A stretch of DNA of 64,000 nucleotides from Candidatus Poribacteria bacterium (GCA_022826805.1 JAJDUH010000008.1:34032-98031); one strand, 5' to 3'. Positions 44,066-53,744 are shown, numbered from the stretch's first letter. Notes: generated by a model from the sequence alone, not told the origin. Made by a program: numbers and translations.

Positions 44066-47000
44066 CTACTTGATAATATTTTCAATGTGAAGCGGTTGAT
44101 CCATCTTCTGGTTTTCGGCTTCTAATTTTTCACGACTCGCGACGACACAGATCGAGGCCTTGTCCCTGTTTTCCTCAAGCACCTGAAGTAGTGCGCGTTT
44201 TACTTCTTTGGGAGTTGCGCGTCGGAGTTGGGCATATCTTCCTTCCACTATTTCACGTGTTTGCCCTGTGAGGTAGTGCGTGAGCGCATCGGTTGCGGCT
44301 TGACTGGGACGGACTGTCTTTTGATAGTCTGATGCTGTCCGGATAATCGCTTTGTCAATATCGGTCTGCGTCCACTCTACCTGTTTGACGTAATCGGCAG
44401 TTTGTTCAAAAACATTGAGCGAACGCGCGATATGGGGACCAAAATACGAACCTTGAGAGAGCATCGCAGCAAACGGGTTATATTCAAAAGTACCAAGGTA
44501 AGCGTTACCTTTAAGTCGGACTTCGGTCATAATGTAATCAAGATCCAAGATGTGTGCGCCAATCGTCAACGGGATAGAATCTGGGTGTGAATAGTGCGGT
44601 GCCGGTATTATATGCGTGCAGTTCGCTATCTGAATGGGAGCTGCCAGTCCTTCACGCGGATATGTGTCAAAAGGTCTAAACCCCGTTGATTTTGGGTTTA
44701 TCGGTTCATCACGCATGTTATCAATCCAGCCAGCAAACTTTCTATTGAGCGTCTCAAAAGCTGCATCGGAACCGGTAAAACTGGCACTCACGCGACTACG
44801 CACTAACAAGAAATCACGAATTTGCCCAATGTAATCGCTGAGCTCTTCATGAGATTCACCAAAATTTTGGAGTAACATCTCACTCCTGCGGAACTGTGTT
44901 AGTCCGTAGACGATTTCTGACAGATATCCGTGTGGCGCAAGTCCGCGGGCAGCACGATGGTTCGTAATATCTAAACACCGATAACCGTGGATATACGTTC
45001 GATATTCTGCTACCGATTGGCTAAGCACATCGTGAAATCGTCCAGTATCCCGTGGATTCACAGCAAAAATCAGATCGTGCAAGACATCCAAGGCATCTCC
45101 CATTTTATCATCAAGCGCTTTGAGTCGAAACTGCATATTCCACACAGGCTGATTAGGGTTAAAGGCGTGGGTGCTAAAGTTCGGAGAACACTCGAGTCCC
45201 CCGGTAGTCGATGCGGTACGGCGTGCCATCTGCTCATAATTCATCTTACCAGCACCGAGTTTGCTGATCGCATCGGTGTATCTGGGTAGATACTGCCAAA
45301 GGTGTTGTGGTAACCCTTGCAAATCAAAATTTAGCACGAGATAGTTCACGCCGTTGGAAAAAACATCATTTAGGAGTAGGGGCCGTCCGCTAACCGCCTC
45401 AACGGTTGTAGGAATATGCAGCGGTTTCTCCGGTAGATCAGAGACCTGCAGTTGTGGTAACTTTGCCAAATCTTCGGGGGCGTTGGGTTCTCCGCTGAGT
45501 CGTTCGAGTTCAGCAGCGTCGGCAGCAATCTCTCTTACCTGTTCATCGGTGAGTTGTGCGCGGATCGCCTTCAAGCGTGCCTCCTCAGCCGCATCAAGAC
45601 GCGCTTGCCTCCCTGGATCAGGGGCATAGACGACCGTCAATCGATGTGGATTATCAAGGAATCTCTCACGAATTAGTTCATTAAAGAGGCGCGGGTTTTG
45701 CTTCCAACGTTGACGGATGGCAGATAGGACTGCGCCCATTTTTAAGAAGAGGGTCGGTTCCTTCTCATATATCCAAGTGTTTACAACACGCTCCATCATC
45801 TGAAACGGGAATCCCGGCGTGATCTCCTGATAGTCGTAAGTGATTTGTTGAAATGCGGCTTCCACCTTCTCCGTGTCAATGTCTGTGTCCGCAATGCGCG
45901 TTAATGTCCTGACAATCAACTCCGTGAAAACATCAACGCGATCGGTTTCACTACCGGTCAAGCCGATGTGAAAAGTATTATGTGGACCCACAATACCGGC
46001 TCCAGCGGGCATCCAATAATTATCATGTATATCAGTGCCAAGTTCAGAATCAACAATCTCCTTGCGGAGCGGTGCCGCCTCGTTTCCGAGGAGAATCAGG
46101 CTTAAAATTCGGCACAAAGCGACATCTTCAGGATCTGTTGCATCTCCGACACACCAACTGAGCATCAGATACGTTTTTTCGGCGAGTGATTCATCCGGAG
46201 CAATCGGATAGACTTCTCTCACAATCCGCGGGGACTCCCATTTGGGCGGATGTGTGACTTCGGGTCGGAGCGGATGCTGAGATCCGTCTATTTCAGTCCT
46301 TGGTAGTGCTGCCAGTTTATCGGTAAAAAATTCGAGATAATCGCTCGTTGGAATATTGCCGTAGAAGAAAAGGTAACAGTTACTCGGATCATAATGGGTT
46401 TGGTAATAAGTTCTGAGTTGTTCGTAGGTTAGATCCGGTATAGCTTGTGGATCCCCAGCACCATTATAAGCATAACAGGTATCAGGCAGAAGCCCCTTGT
46501 GAACAATCAGGTCCAAGTAATCTTCTGGACCGCCACTTTTTACTTCATTATAGACAATCCCATTTATTTTTAAATCTCCTATAGGTTGATTGGGGTCCAC
46601 GGGTTCAAGATGGTGACCTTCACGCTTGAAGGTTTCCTCTGTCAAAAGTGGGTGAAAAACGCTATCAAAGAATACCTCCGCCATATTGAATAAGTCTTTC
46701 CGTACATTGCTCGAAGTGTAGTAAAAAGCATGATCAATGTAGTTCATGGCATTCGTACTGTCAAAGGTTGCGAGGCTCCTCTTCATCATCTCAATGAACA
46801 CCTCTTTTATAGGATAGTTGCGGGATCCTGCCATTACAGAATGTTCAAGGATATGTGTTAATCCTGTATCGTCATTGGGGTTTGGAGTTATCGGACTGAT
46901 TGAGACCCAATTTTTGGTATCGTCTGTATAGAGATGTAAGAGCCGTGCGCCACTGTGTAAATGTGCGAGTTCTATTGCTACTGCTTGCAAGTCGTCAATG

Positions 47001-47098
47001 GGTGTGACGGCTTTCACTTCAAAACCGTGAAGGTGTTGCCCTGGGGACAAGTTAACGGATGGATGCTGAGAATCTGTTCTGCTCTGTTCTGAATTCAT
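44066..47098 (-). CDS. M16C metalloprotease, PreP/Cym1-like
   Basis: A 1010-residue pitrilysin-family protease. The inverted zinc motif is H82-ILE-H86 (HILEH), preceded by DDTGLT, and E185 is in NGIVYNEVKSG. This is the arrangement of the presequence protease group, which uses two large halves joined by a hinge to engulf peptides. Length (about 1000) is normal. In bacteria such enzymes degrade signal peptides and small unfolded peptides; the cellular role here is inferred. ATG 47098 has GGAGG 5 nt upstream; the in-frame TTG 47110 is rejected. It stands in its own transcription unit, with a repeat-filled gap upstream. Confidence 0.92.
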   Translation of the reverse strand: MNSEQSRTDSQHPSVNLSPGQHLHGFEVKAVTPIDDLQAVAIELAHLHSGARLLHLYTDDTKNWVSISPITPNPNDDTGLTHILEHSVMAGSRNYPIKEVFIEMMKRSLATFDSTNAMNYIDHAFYYTSSNVRKDLFNMAEVFFDSVFHPLLTEETFKREGHHLEPVDPNQPIGDLKINGIVYNEVKSGGPEDYLDLIVHKGLLPDTCYAYNGAGDPQAIPDLTYEQLRTYYQTHYDPSNCYLFFYGNIPTSDYLEFFTDKLAALPRTEIDGSQHPLRPEVTHPPKWESPRIVREVYPIAPDESLAEKTYLMLSWCVGDATDPEDVALCRILSLILLGNEAAPLRKEIVDSELGTDIHDNYWMPAGAGIVGPHNTFHIGLTGSETDRVDVFTELIVRTLTRIADTDIDTEKVEAAFQQITYDYQEITPGFPFQMMERVVNTWIYEKEPTLFLKMGAVLSAIRQRWKQNPRLFNELIRERFLDNPHRLTVVYAPDPGRQARLDAAEEARLKAIRAQLTDEQVREIAADAAELERLSGEPNAPEDLAKLPQLQVSDLPEKPLHIPTTVEAVSGRPLLLNDVFSNGVNYLVLNFDLQGLPQHLWQYLPRYTDAISKLGAGKMNYEQMARRTASTTGGLECSPNFSTHAFNPNQPVWNMQFRLKALDDKMGDALDVLHDLIFAVNPRDTGRFHDVLSQSVAEYRTYIHGYRCLDITNHRAARGLAPHGYLSEIVYGLTQFRRSEMLLQNFGESHEELSDYIGQIRDFLLVRSRVSASFTGSDAAFETLNRKFAGWIDNMRDEPINPKSTGFRPFDTYPREGLAAPIQIANCTHIIPAPHYSHPDSIPLTIGAHILDLDYIMTEVRLKGNAYLGTFEYNPFAAMLSQGSYFGPHIARSLNVFEQTADYVKQVEWTQTDIDKAIIRTASDYQKTVRPSQAATDALTHYLTGQTREIVEGRYAQLRRATPKEVKRALLQVLEENRDKASICVVASREKLEAENQKMDQPLHIENIIK

Positions 47099-47110
47099 CT
47101 TGACCTCCAA

Positions 47111-47633
47111 ATTTCTTATATTTCTGAAAAGCGAATGAGACTTCGGTCTGAAAGGAGAACGGTCTTCCGCAGACCGAAGCCGACTAGAAAAATGGTATCT
47201 CAGTCAAGCACATTTCTTGACCGAGAAAACCTTAATTCCGGTCCCTCTTTGCGCGTATTATTATTACAAATGAATCATGAAATAGTTGCACTTTATTTGT
47301 AATCCAAGAAGATGCTATACACTTCTATACACATGTCGCCCCGCTGGGGCTTTTCATTCATATTCAATTAAGTGTTGATTTCAAAGTGCGGCTATAGGAA
47401 AACGCCTATATATTGATTATATAGAGGCGTCTAAGGCTAAAAGGATAGTGAAAATCTGGCATAGGTATGTTACTATCTGCTTTATGTCCGTAAAACGCGT
47501 AGATTGACATCTTTAGCAGATTTTAGAAGGACTTGGACATTGTGACCGGCGAGGTTAGGGGGAAACACCCCAGCAAAAACACCTCGCCTACCGAAGGAGA
47601 GGGTATTAAAGTATGAAAAATCAGAGGAAGCGT
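47111..47633. repeat. Gene-free gap with hairpins, a REP-like element and a family-C repeat
   Basis: 47141-47150 and 47170-47179 are a perfect 10-bp inverted repeat (CTTCGGTCTG). 47326-47353 holds GCCCC-GCT-GGGGC with flanking ACATGT, a relative of the REP at 63121. 47402-47430 is an ACGCCT...AGGCGT hairpin that, read on the minus strand after the TAXI gene, ends in TTTT and may terminate it. 47545-47592 is GGCGAGGTT...ACACCTCGCC with the family-C core. Confidence 0.6.
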
Positions 47634-48659
47634 TTATTTGTTCCAAATGCCGATTTCGCGATAGAAACGGATAGCCCCCGGATGGAAAGCCGTGCCTGTG
47701 TCCTTAACGACATTTTTCGGATTGATGGCTTTCCCGGCACCGTGTCGTTTAACGACTTCCGCCCGGTGTGTATACAAGGTCTTTGTGAACTGGTAGACCA
47801 TATCTTCATCTACGTTCTCGGCGGTGATTAGGTGCATCGCGCCTACATTCATGCTGGGGAATGGCTCCGTCTGTCCTTTGTAGGTATTGGCGGGGATAGT
47901 TATTGCGTTAAAGAAGGGATAGTCTGCGAAGAGGGACTGTTTCGCTGTTTCGTCAAATGGAATGAAGAAGATGTTTTGAGAGGTACTGGCTTGGGTAGCT
48001 GCGGGGGTCGGAACAGCCCCACCGATGAATGCAGCGGCAGCCGAGCCGTCCGCTAACAGATCCACTGCCCCGATGTAAGTGCTGTTGATGGGTGTGAAAT
48101 CTTCGTAGGTAATGCCGTGTGCTGCTAATATAGGTCTAAGGAAATACTCAAACCCCGCACCTGCGGGTCCAACGACAATTCGTTTTCCAGCGAAGTCTTG
48201 AATTGTGCGGATATCCGACGATTGTGGCGTAAGAAAGAGACCGACATTAGGAGCAAGCGTCATGACGCTACGGATGGCATGTTCAGTTTCCCATGCGCCT
48301 TCGCCGCGCACTGCGAAATAGGAGATGGCGGCGTTGGCAAGTGCGAATTCCAATTCACCACCCACGATGCGGCGGATGTTCTCTTGCGTGCCTTTGGTGG
48401 CTTCGGCTGTGACTTCCCAACCTGTTTCGGGGGCGTTACCAGCGACGACCTCGGCGATTGCGGAACCAACGACGAAAAATGCCCCACCCGCAGGAGCTGT
48501 ACCGACGCTGATGTACCGGCGTTTTGAGGAACTATCGTTTACTAACTCGGTAGATGTATCGTCTCCCTGGCTTTGGGTTGTATCACGTTTTGAGGCATTA
48601 TCGCATCCGAAGGCAAATATAACACAGATAATTGATAGATAGAACAGGATTGATTTCAT
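47634..48659 (-). CDS. TAXI-family TRAP solute-binding lipoprotein
   Basis: A 341-residue periplasmic solute-binding protein of the TAXI group. The lipobox is at FAFGC (Cys about residue 19), followed by a Ser/Thr/Asp-rich linker. The fold is seen in RYISVGTAPAGGAFFVVGSAIAEVV, EATKGTQENIRRIVGGELEFALANA, GKRIVVGPAGAGFE and the C-terminal AVVKRHGAGKAI. TAXI proteins deliver substrates such as glutamate or dicarboxylates to a fused TRAP permease, which is not nearby. ATG 48659 has GGAG 6 nt upstream; TTG 48671 is rejected. The ligand is unknown. Confidence 0.9.
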   Translation of the reverse strand: MKSILFYLSIICVIFAFGCDNASKRDTTQSQGDDTSTELVNDSSSKRRYISVGTAPAGGAFFVVGSAIAEVVAGNAPETGWEVTAEATKGTQENIRRIVGGELEFALANAAISYFAVRGEGAWETEHAIRSVMTLAPNVGLFLTPQSSDIRTIQDFAGKRIVVGPAGAGFEYFLRPILAAHGITYEDFTPINSTYIGAVDLLADGSAAAAFIGGAVPTPAATQASTSQNIFFIPFDETAKQSLFADYPFFNAITIPANTYKGQTEPFPSMNVGAMHLITAENVDEDMVYQFTKTLYTHRAEVVKRHGAGKAINPKNVVKDTGTAFHPGAIRFYREIGIWNK

Positions 48660-48709
48660 GAGTTTCTCCAATAAACTATTTCGCGTTTACAAAGCCCTCC
48701 CACTTTATA

Positions 48710-49972
48710 TTAACGGAGGGGCATCTCAGGTGGAAATGGACACATCTCTGCCATGGCGGGGAAGATGTGCGTTACGTCTTTTCTAAACACATCCCCACTC
48801 AAAATATCAACGATACCGCCTTGATGTTCCGGGTACTGCGACAGAAACCGAGCAAAACTAAATTCCTTTGTGTAAAAAGCGTAGACGAGTTTCCGAAACG
48901 CCTCCATTCCCTTCACAAACTCAGGTCCAAAACTTCCGAGTTGTTGTTCGGAAAAATCATCTTTTTCAAAGGCTTCAATGATTGTATCCGCTGCCATCTC
49001 ACCGGATTTGAGTGCGAGAAAGAGGCCTGTTGAGTAGACAGGATCCAAGAATCCGAACGCATCCCCTACTAACACCCAATGATTGCCTGCGATACGACTG
49101 GCGCGGTAGGAAAAGTCTTTAGTGCTTTGAATGGGAAAAAGCTGCTTCGCACCTTTAAGTCGTTGCTGTAGTGGTGTGCATTTTGAAAGTTCTTCCGTGA
49201 AAATCTGCTGAGTATCGAGTCTACCGTTGGCATCTCTTCGATCCTGAAGGAGATAGTCGAGTTCACCAACGACACCGATACTCGTGCGATCATAGGGCAG
49301 CGGGATTGACCAGAACCATGAATCCTTCGCTTCGGTATGTAAGATGAGCGTTGCCCCCTCGTCAATGCCGTCGTCTCTGTGTCCGCCTTCATAATGCGTG
49401 AAGAGCGATGCCATTTTGAGATTCGGTTCTGTCGTATTTAGGTTCAATTGCTTTCCGATAAGCGAGCGCTGTCCGGTAGAATCGACGATGACGGTTGCGT
49501 TGAGCGTTTCACGAGAGCGATTCGCGGCTTGTACCACGACCGCAGTAGCTGTGTCTCCTTCAAACAGCACCTCTCGCACGCTGCCCCCGTGCACCACCTC
49601 TACCCCTTTCTCCTTGGCGTTGTCTAAGAGCATCTCGTCAAACTCGCTCCGCAACACTTGCCACGTAACGGCACTCTCATGCGGATTGGTTTGAAAGAAG
49701 TAGAAGGGGCTGGAGGCTTTGCCGGTGCGCGAATAGAACTGGACGCTGTACTTTTGCGGAAAGTGGCTTGCCCGTAGTTTTTCGAGCATGCCGAGTCTTT
49801 TGAAAGTCCAGTAGGTAGCTGGGATTAGCGACTCGCCGATTTTGAATTTCGGTTCGGCTTCCCGCTCAAGCAGCAACACACGATGTCCTTGTTCAGCAAC
49901 GAGTGTTGCAACGGTGCTGCCAGCGGGTCCCCCGCCGATAACGATGAGGTCGTAATTGTGGTGTGTGTTCAT
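48710..49972 (-). CDS. Flavin-dependent halogenase-like monooxygenase
   Basis: A 420-residue FAD enzyme. The dinucleotide motif is GGGPAG (13-18), GESLIP is at 46-51, and W219-F-W-S-I-P224 matches the WxWxIP signature used to tell flavin halogenases from ordinary monooxygenases. The second FAD motif LVGDAFGFLDPVYSTG follows. The catalytic Lys of tryptophan halogenases is not obvious. The likely activity is halogenation of an electron-rich or carrier-bound substrate, as in CmlS-like enzymes; reductase-like (geranylgeranyl reductase) activity is the alternative. It is 51 nt from the TAXI gene on the same strand, so an operon is possible. No Shine-Dalgarno is clear. Confidence 0.72.
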   Translation of the reverse strand: MNTHHNYDLIVIGGGPAGSTVATLVAEQGHRVLLLEREAEPKFKIGESLIPATYWTFKRLGMLEKLRASHFPQKYSVQFYSRTGKASSPFYFFQTNPHESAVTWQVLRSEFDEMLLDNAKEKGVEVVHGGSVREVLFEGDTATAVVVQAANRSRETLNATVIVDSTGQRSLIGKQLNLNTTEPNLKMASLFTHYEGGHRDDGIDEGATLILHTEAKDSWFWSIPLPYDRTSIGVVGELDYLLQDRRDANGRLDTQQIFTEELSKCTPLQQRLKGAKQLFPIQSTKDFSYRASRIAGNHWVLVGDAFGFLDPVYSTGLFLALKSGEMAADTIIEAFEKDDFSEQQLGSFGPEFVKGMEAFRKLVYAFYTKEFSFARFLSQYPEHQGGIVDILSGDVFRKDVTHIFPAMAEMCPFPPEMPLR

Positions 49973-50036
49973 CTAATTATTATTTTCAAACCTATTCCGA
50001 TTGAGTTCCTATAGTGAGTGGCAAATTGATAGAGAT

Positions 50037-53000
50037 TTAATCGATTACAGAAGTCACACAACGGAAACCAATAGTGAGAGACGTAAATGTTGGGAGTTTG
50101 GAGTAGCGTTTAGCGGCACGCATGAACTGTCCTCCATTGCCCCAGTTCCCACCACGCAATACGCGAGGAGTTTTAACATTTATGAAATTATTTATGATTT
50201 CATTAGTGCTGTCAGCACCTACAATAGGATTCGGACGCGGATAATTCTCATAGAAATCCAAACGGTATTCATCCAGACACCACTCCCATGCATTCATGTT
50301 ATACCTATAACCGGACATTTGATAACTTCCCATGCGTGATGCTTTCTCCCATTCCGCTTCTGTTGGTAGACGCTTACCCACCCATTGCGCGTATGCCATC
50401 GCTGCATACCAACTTACATAAGCGACAGGATGATAGTCTTCTCCATTCGGATAAGTGTTCTCATACCAGCGTTTCAAGTAGCTGCCATCATGGTATTCTC
50501 TAGAAATAAGGTTTTTGCTCCATTGCGGGTTTGCATTGAGGAATTTTTTATATTCTGCATTCGTCACCTCATGCGTATCTATATAGAATGAATCAATGTG
50601 GACACTACGCATGGATTTTTTGTCATTCCAGGCCGCGTTGTCGTTGTGTTTTATCTGAAATGTACCTTCAAAAATCGGGGTCATACCCACAGGCGCACCG
50701 TGTACATGCTTTACTTTTTTATTTAGTTTGGAGCGAGCACGCTTAAGGTAATCACGTGTTTTTGCACAATTCTGATCAATGTTTATTGCCTTCCGAAATA
50801 GATTTATAGCCGTTTGATACTCGCTCATCCAATAGTAAGCGTTTCCAAGATTAGTATGTACGGTTTTATCATTGGGGTCTATGTCAGTAGCCTTCTGATA
50901 GCAAGTTGCGGCCTTAGCATAATCATCTATCCAATAATAGGCCCGCCCAAGATTAGTCCATACTTCCTTATCATTTGGAGCAATATCGCTTGCTTTAAGA
51001 AGTGGGTTTATAGCCTTCGTATATTCGCTATCCTCTATGTAGGCGAAACCTCGTTTGCAATACGTTTGCTTTATATCTTCCAAAAGTGCCAATGCTAGTT
51101 GACAGTTAGGTTCAAGTCTTAAAGTTTTGTTCGCAGAATTTTCAGATTCTATTAAGTTACCCTGTCCAAAGTACGCACGGCCCAGTCCATAATGTGCATC
51201 TGCATAAATAGGGTCTATGTCTATTGCTTTCTTGAACTTGGCAGCTGCTGTCTCATATTGCCCCATGTTCGAGTAATCATAACCTGCTTTATAGTATTCC
51301 TGTTTTCGCTTATTGCCTTCAAAGCGAGAAGAATTGAGATGACTCCGGAGATAGCAAAGACTCACAGCGATTGCGTCGGCTTCATGGTCTGTTTTGATTG
51401 CCTTTCTAAGGTTAGAGCGTTTTTGGACCCCTTGCTCGACTTGTTCCTTGTTTGCCTGCTTATCACCGGTAGCAGCATATTTAACCTCTTGTGGTGTATA
51501 GCGGCGACATTCAATTCCACGTTGATCGGCGATAGTGCTTATGGCTGCTACACAACCCGCGACATAGAGGAACCAGTCTTCTTTTGCTTTCCTTGTTGCA
51601 ACTTCAAGTTTCTCAACTGCAATCGCATCAGGTCGATACAGATCTACTAAACGGTTGATCGTATGCTTAATCTTTTCGAGTTTGTCTTCTTTGTTGCCTA
51701 TAGGGTGCTCAGTATTGTGATCCAAAACAGAATATCCACCAGAGACTTTTTGCGTAACTGACCAACCCACATTTGTTTCATGAGCACCAATGTTCCCAGG
51801 ATCAACGCCGATCACAGTCATACCAGACCCAAGCAGTTTCTCGGGGAGGGGTTCATAACCAGGAGGTTCTTCAGACCCTGTTGTCTTCATTTCCTTGGGA
51901 TGGGGTGGGATAGAAGTGTTTTCAAGCGTCTTTACAGATTCAAGTAGGCTTTTAGGAATATATTTTAGAAATGGAGAGCGTCCACGTTTATGTTTTGTGT
52001 CGACCTCATAAGACGATAAACATAACCAATTCTTTGCTCGGGTCATCGCTACGTAAAGCAGACGAAGTTCTTCACTCCAATCCTCTTCTTTAGAATTGTA
52101 GTGGGGTAACAATCCAGAGCACACTCCAGCAACAAAAACATTTGGGAATTCCAAACCTTTTGATTTGTGAATTGTCATGATAGATACCTTATTTGTAGGT
52201 ATATCTGATAAGTCTTCAACTACATGAAGTGGAATTCCTGAATTCTTAAACGCCTCTTCAAAAATAGGTGATTGCGACTTCGTACTGCGGCAGAGTATGG
52301 TAAAGTCTCTGGGTTCCCGATCACCTTTGATAGAACGAGCGATAAAATTAGCGATGGTGTTAGCCTCTACATTAGCATCCTCACAATGGAGATTTATTAC
52401 TTTCGGGTCCGTGTCTTTAGATTTTCCCGTGAATAGATCTTTCTCGCGATGATCCGGATTAAATTCCGCTAAAGCACGAGAGGCCTCCACTATCCTTCGT
52501 GTTGAACGATAATTTTGACCAAGTGTGATTGGTTTTTTACCAATAGAATAATCATTCTCAAAGTTTAATATATTTTGGATATCAGCTCCTCGCCATCCAT
52601 AAATGCTCTGGTCGTCATCACCCACAACACGCAGATTTGGATGCTCTCCGGCAAGTGCTCTGATAATTTCGTATTGGATAGGGTCTGTGTCCTGGAATTC
52701 ATCAACGAAGATAAGTTCAAATTTCTCTTGCCATTTGGTTCTAACTTCAGGTGCATCTCTGAGGAGGGCGTTGGTAAAAAGCTGAATTTTTGTAAAAATA
52801 TCGCTACTATCCTCTAAAATATCTTTGTCTTTCTCCTCTAAAATCTGTTTGTATTTTTTGTAGACCTCGACACAAATTCGTGGGACTTCTTGATCACTAA
52901 TTCCCGCGGGGGAAATGTCCTGCTTTTCCCATTGTTTGATAGTATTAAGAATCTCTTTGTCATCAACAAACTTATGATGTTGGAGGCGGTCAATCTGATA

Positions 53001-53378
53001 GCGCATCTTATAGACCCGCGTTAATTCCTCAGCAGTGAAGTCTCGTTCATTTTTTTCTATGATAAGTTTTCCAGGGTGGTTGTTCCAAACGTGTCCACAG
53101 AAACTATGGAATGTAGAAATCCAAACATTATCAACTATATCCTGCTCCACAACAAAATCACCAACTCTATTTTTTAACTCATCTTTAGCTTTGTTCGTGA
53201 AGGTAAATGCAGCGATTTTACTGGGATCTACTTCAAGATTTCCTATGGCATAAGCAATAGAGCAAGCAATCGTCCGCGTTTTACCGGAGCCAGGACCAGC
53301 GATAATTAGAAGGGGACCATATTTATGTGTAACAGCTTTCCGTTGTGCAGGGTTTAGTTCATTTAATAGTTTCGACAT
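50037..53378 (-). CDS. UvrD/Rep helicase-RuvC nuclease-TPR-SUMF1 domain fusion
   Basis: A single 1113-residue ORF holds four modules. Residues 1-480 are a superfamily 1A helicase: AGPGSGKT (27-34), VDEFQDTD (225-232), GDDDQSIYGWRG (253-264), QNYRST (288-293), TIHKSKGLEF (402-411) and VAMTRAK (443-449). Residues 521-676 are RuvC-like: D526 in GVDPG, E589 in AVEKLE, H665 and D668 in DHEADAIAVSL, the full D-E-H-D catalytic set of Thermus-type RuvC. Residues 691-879 are about five TPRs. Residues 894-1109 are a SUMF1/FGE-sulfatase fold (YIDTHEVTNAEYKKFL, KRLPTEAEWEKAS, RVLRGGNWGN, IGFRCV), but the cysteines of true FGE are absent. ATG 53378 is preferred because MSKLLNELNPAQRKAV is the standard UvrD start; the TTG at 53426 is weaker. 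Likely DNA repair, recombination or defence. Confidence 0.9.
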   Translation of the reverse strand: MSKLLNELNPAQRKAVTHKYGPLLIIAGPGSGKTRTIACSIAYAIGNLEVDPSKIAAFTFTNKAKDELKNRVGDFVVEQDIVDNVWISTFHSFCGHVWNNHPGKLIIEKNERDFTAEELTRVYKMRYQIDRLQHHKFVDDKEILNTIKQWEKQDISPAGISDQEVPRICVEVYKKYKQILEEKDKDILEDSSDIFTKIQLFTNALLRDAPEVRTKWQEKFELIFVDEFQDTDPIQYEIIRALAGEHPNLRVVGDDDQSIYGWRGADIQNILNFENDYSIGKKPITLGQNYRSTRRIVEASRALAEFNPDHREKDLFTGKSKDTDPKVINLHCEDANVEANTIANFIARSIKGDREPRDFTILCRSTKSQSPIFEEAFKNSGIPLHVVEDLSDIPTNKVSIMTIHKSKGLEFPNVFVAGVCSGLLPHYNSKEEDWSEELRLLYVAMTRAKNWLCLSSYEVDTKHKRGRSPFLKYIPKSLLESVKTLENTSIPPHPKEMKTTGSEEPPGYEPLPEKLLGSGMTVIGVDPGNIGAHETNVGWSVTQKVSGGYSVLDHNTEHPIGNKEDKLEKIKHTINRLVDLYRPDAIAVEKLEVATRKAKEDWFLYVAGCVAAISTIADQRGIECRRYTPQEVKYAATGDKQANKEQVEQGVQKRSNLRKAIKTDHEADAIAVSLCYLRSHLNSSRFEGNKRKQEYYKAGYDYSNMGQYETAAAKFKKAIDIDPIYADAHYGLGRAYFGQGNLIESENSANKTLRLEPNCQLALALLEDIKQTYCKRGFAYIEDSEYTKAINPLLKASDIAPNDKEVWTNLGRAYYWIDDYAKAATCYQKATDIDPNDKTVHTNLGNAYYWMSEYQTAINLFRKAINIDQNCAKTRDYLKRARSKLNKKVKHVHGAPVGMTPIFEGTFQIKHNDNAAWNDKKSMRSVHIDSFYIDTHEVTNAEYKKFLNANPQWSKNLISREYHDGSYLKRWYENTYPNGEDYHPVAYVSWYAAMAYAQWVGKRLPTEAEWEKASRMGSYQMSGYRYNMNAWEWCLDEYRLDFYENYPRPNPIVGADSTNEIINNFINVKTPRVLRGGNWGNGGQFMRAAKRYSKLPTFTSLTIGFRCVTSVID

Positions 53379-53422
53379 CTGAGTTCCGTTCGGGTTTATT
53401 TGGAAGCAAGGCAGATCGCTAT

Positions 53423-53623
53423 TCAATCCGCAGCTTCTTCATCTTTTGATTTTGCTACTTTCGGCTTCTTTGAGAGTGGATCTACGAATTTGTACTTTCC
53501 AGATTTCCGGTATTCTTCCTCTAATGCTTGATAGTGTGCGATCAGTTTGTCCACATCGTGGTCGAACCGAACTAATATTTCTCGTTGAATTCTGTGAATT
53601 TCATCAAGTTCATAGTCTGCCAT
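53423..53623 (-). CDS. Small charged protein upstream of the helicase fusion
   Basis: A 66-residue helical protein, beginning MADYELDEIHRIQREILVRF and ending in a basic then acidic tail (SKKPKVAKSKDEEAAD). No family was recognised; its size and position are those of an antitoxin-like or accessory protein, but no toxin is present. AGGAG lies 12 nt before ATG 53623; ATG 53632 is only 3 nt away, so 53623 is preferred but not certain. It ends 44 nt before the helicase ATG. If the helicase starts at TTG 53426 instead, the two would overlap by 4 nt (TTGA). Confidence 0.55.
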   Translation of the reverse strand: MADYELDEIHRIQREILVRFDHDVDKLIAHYQALEEEYRKSGKYKFVDPLSKKPKVAKSKDEEAAD

Positions 53624-53744
53624 TTTAATCATCAACTCCTAAACAATTATAACCCTCCGCAAAACGGTATGTCAAGGTAAAGAGAAAGAGCAACAAACCA
53701 TTCAGTTTTGTCTATCAGAAAAGTCGCGAAATGTAGAACTAAGA

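Noticed and set aside
50049..50700. SUMF1 C terminus as a diversity-generating-retroelement target
   Set aside because: The C-type-lectin fold is suggestive, but no reverse transcriptase, template repeat or adenine-biased variable region was seen in the window.
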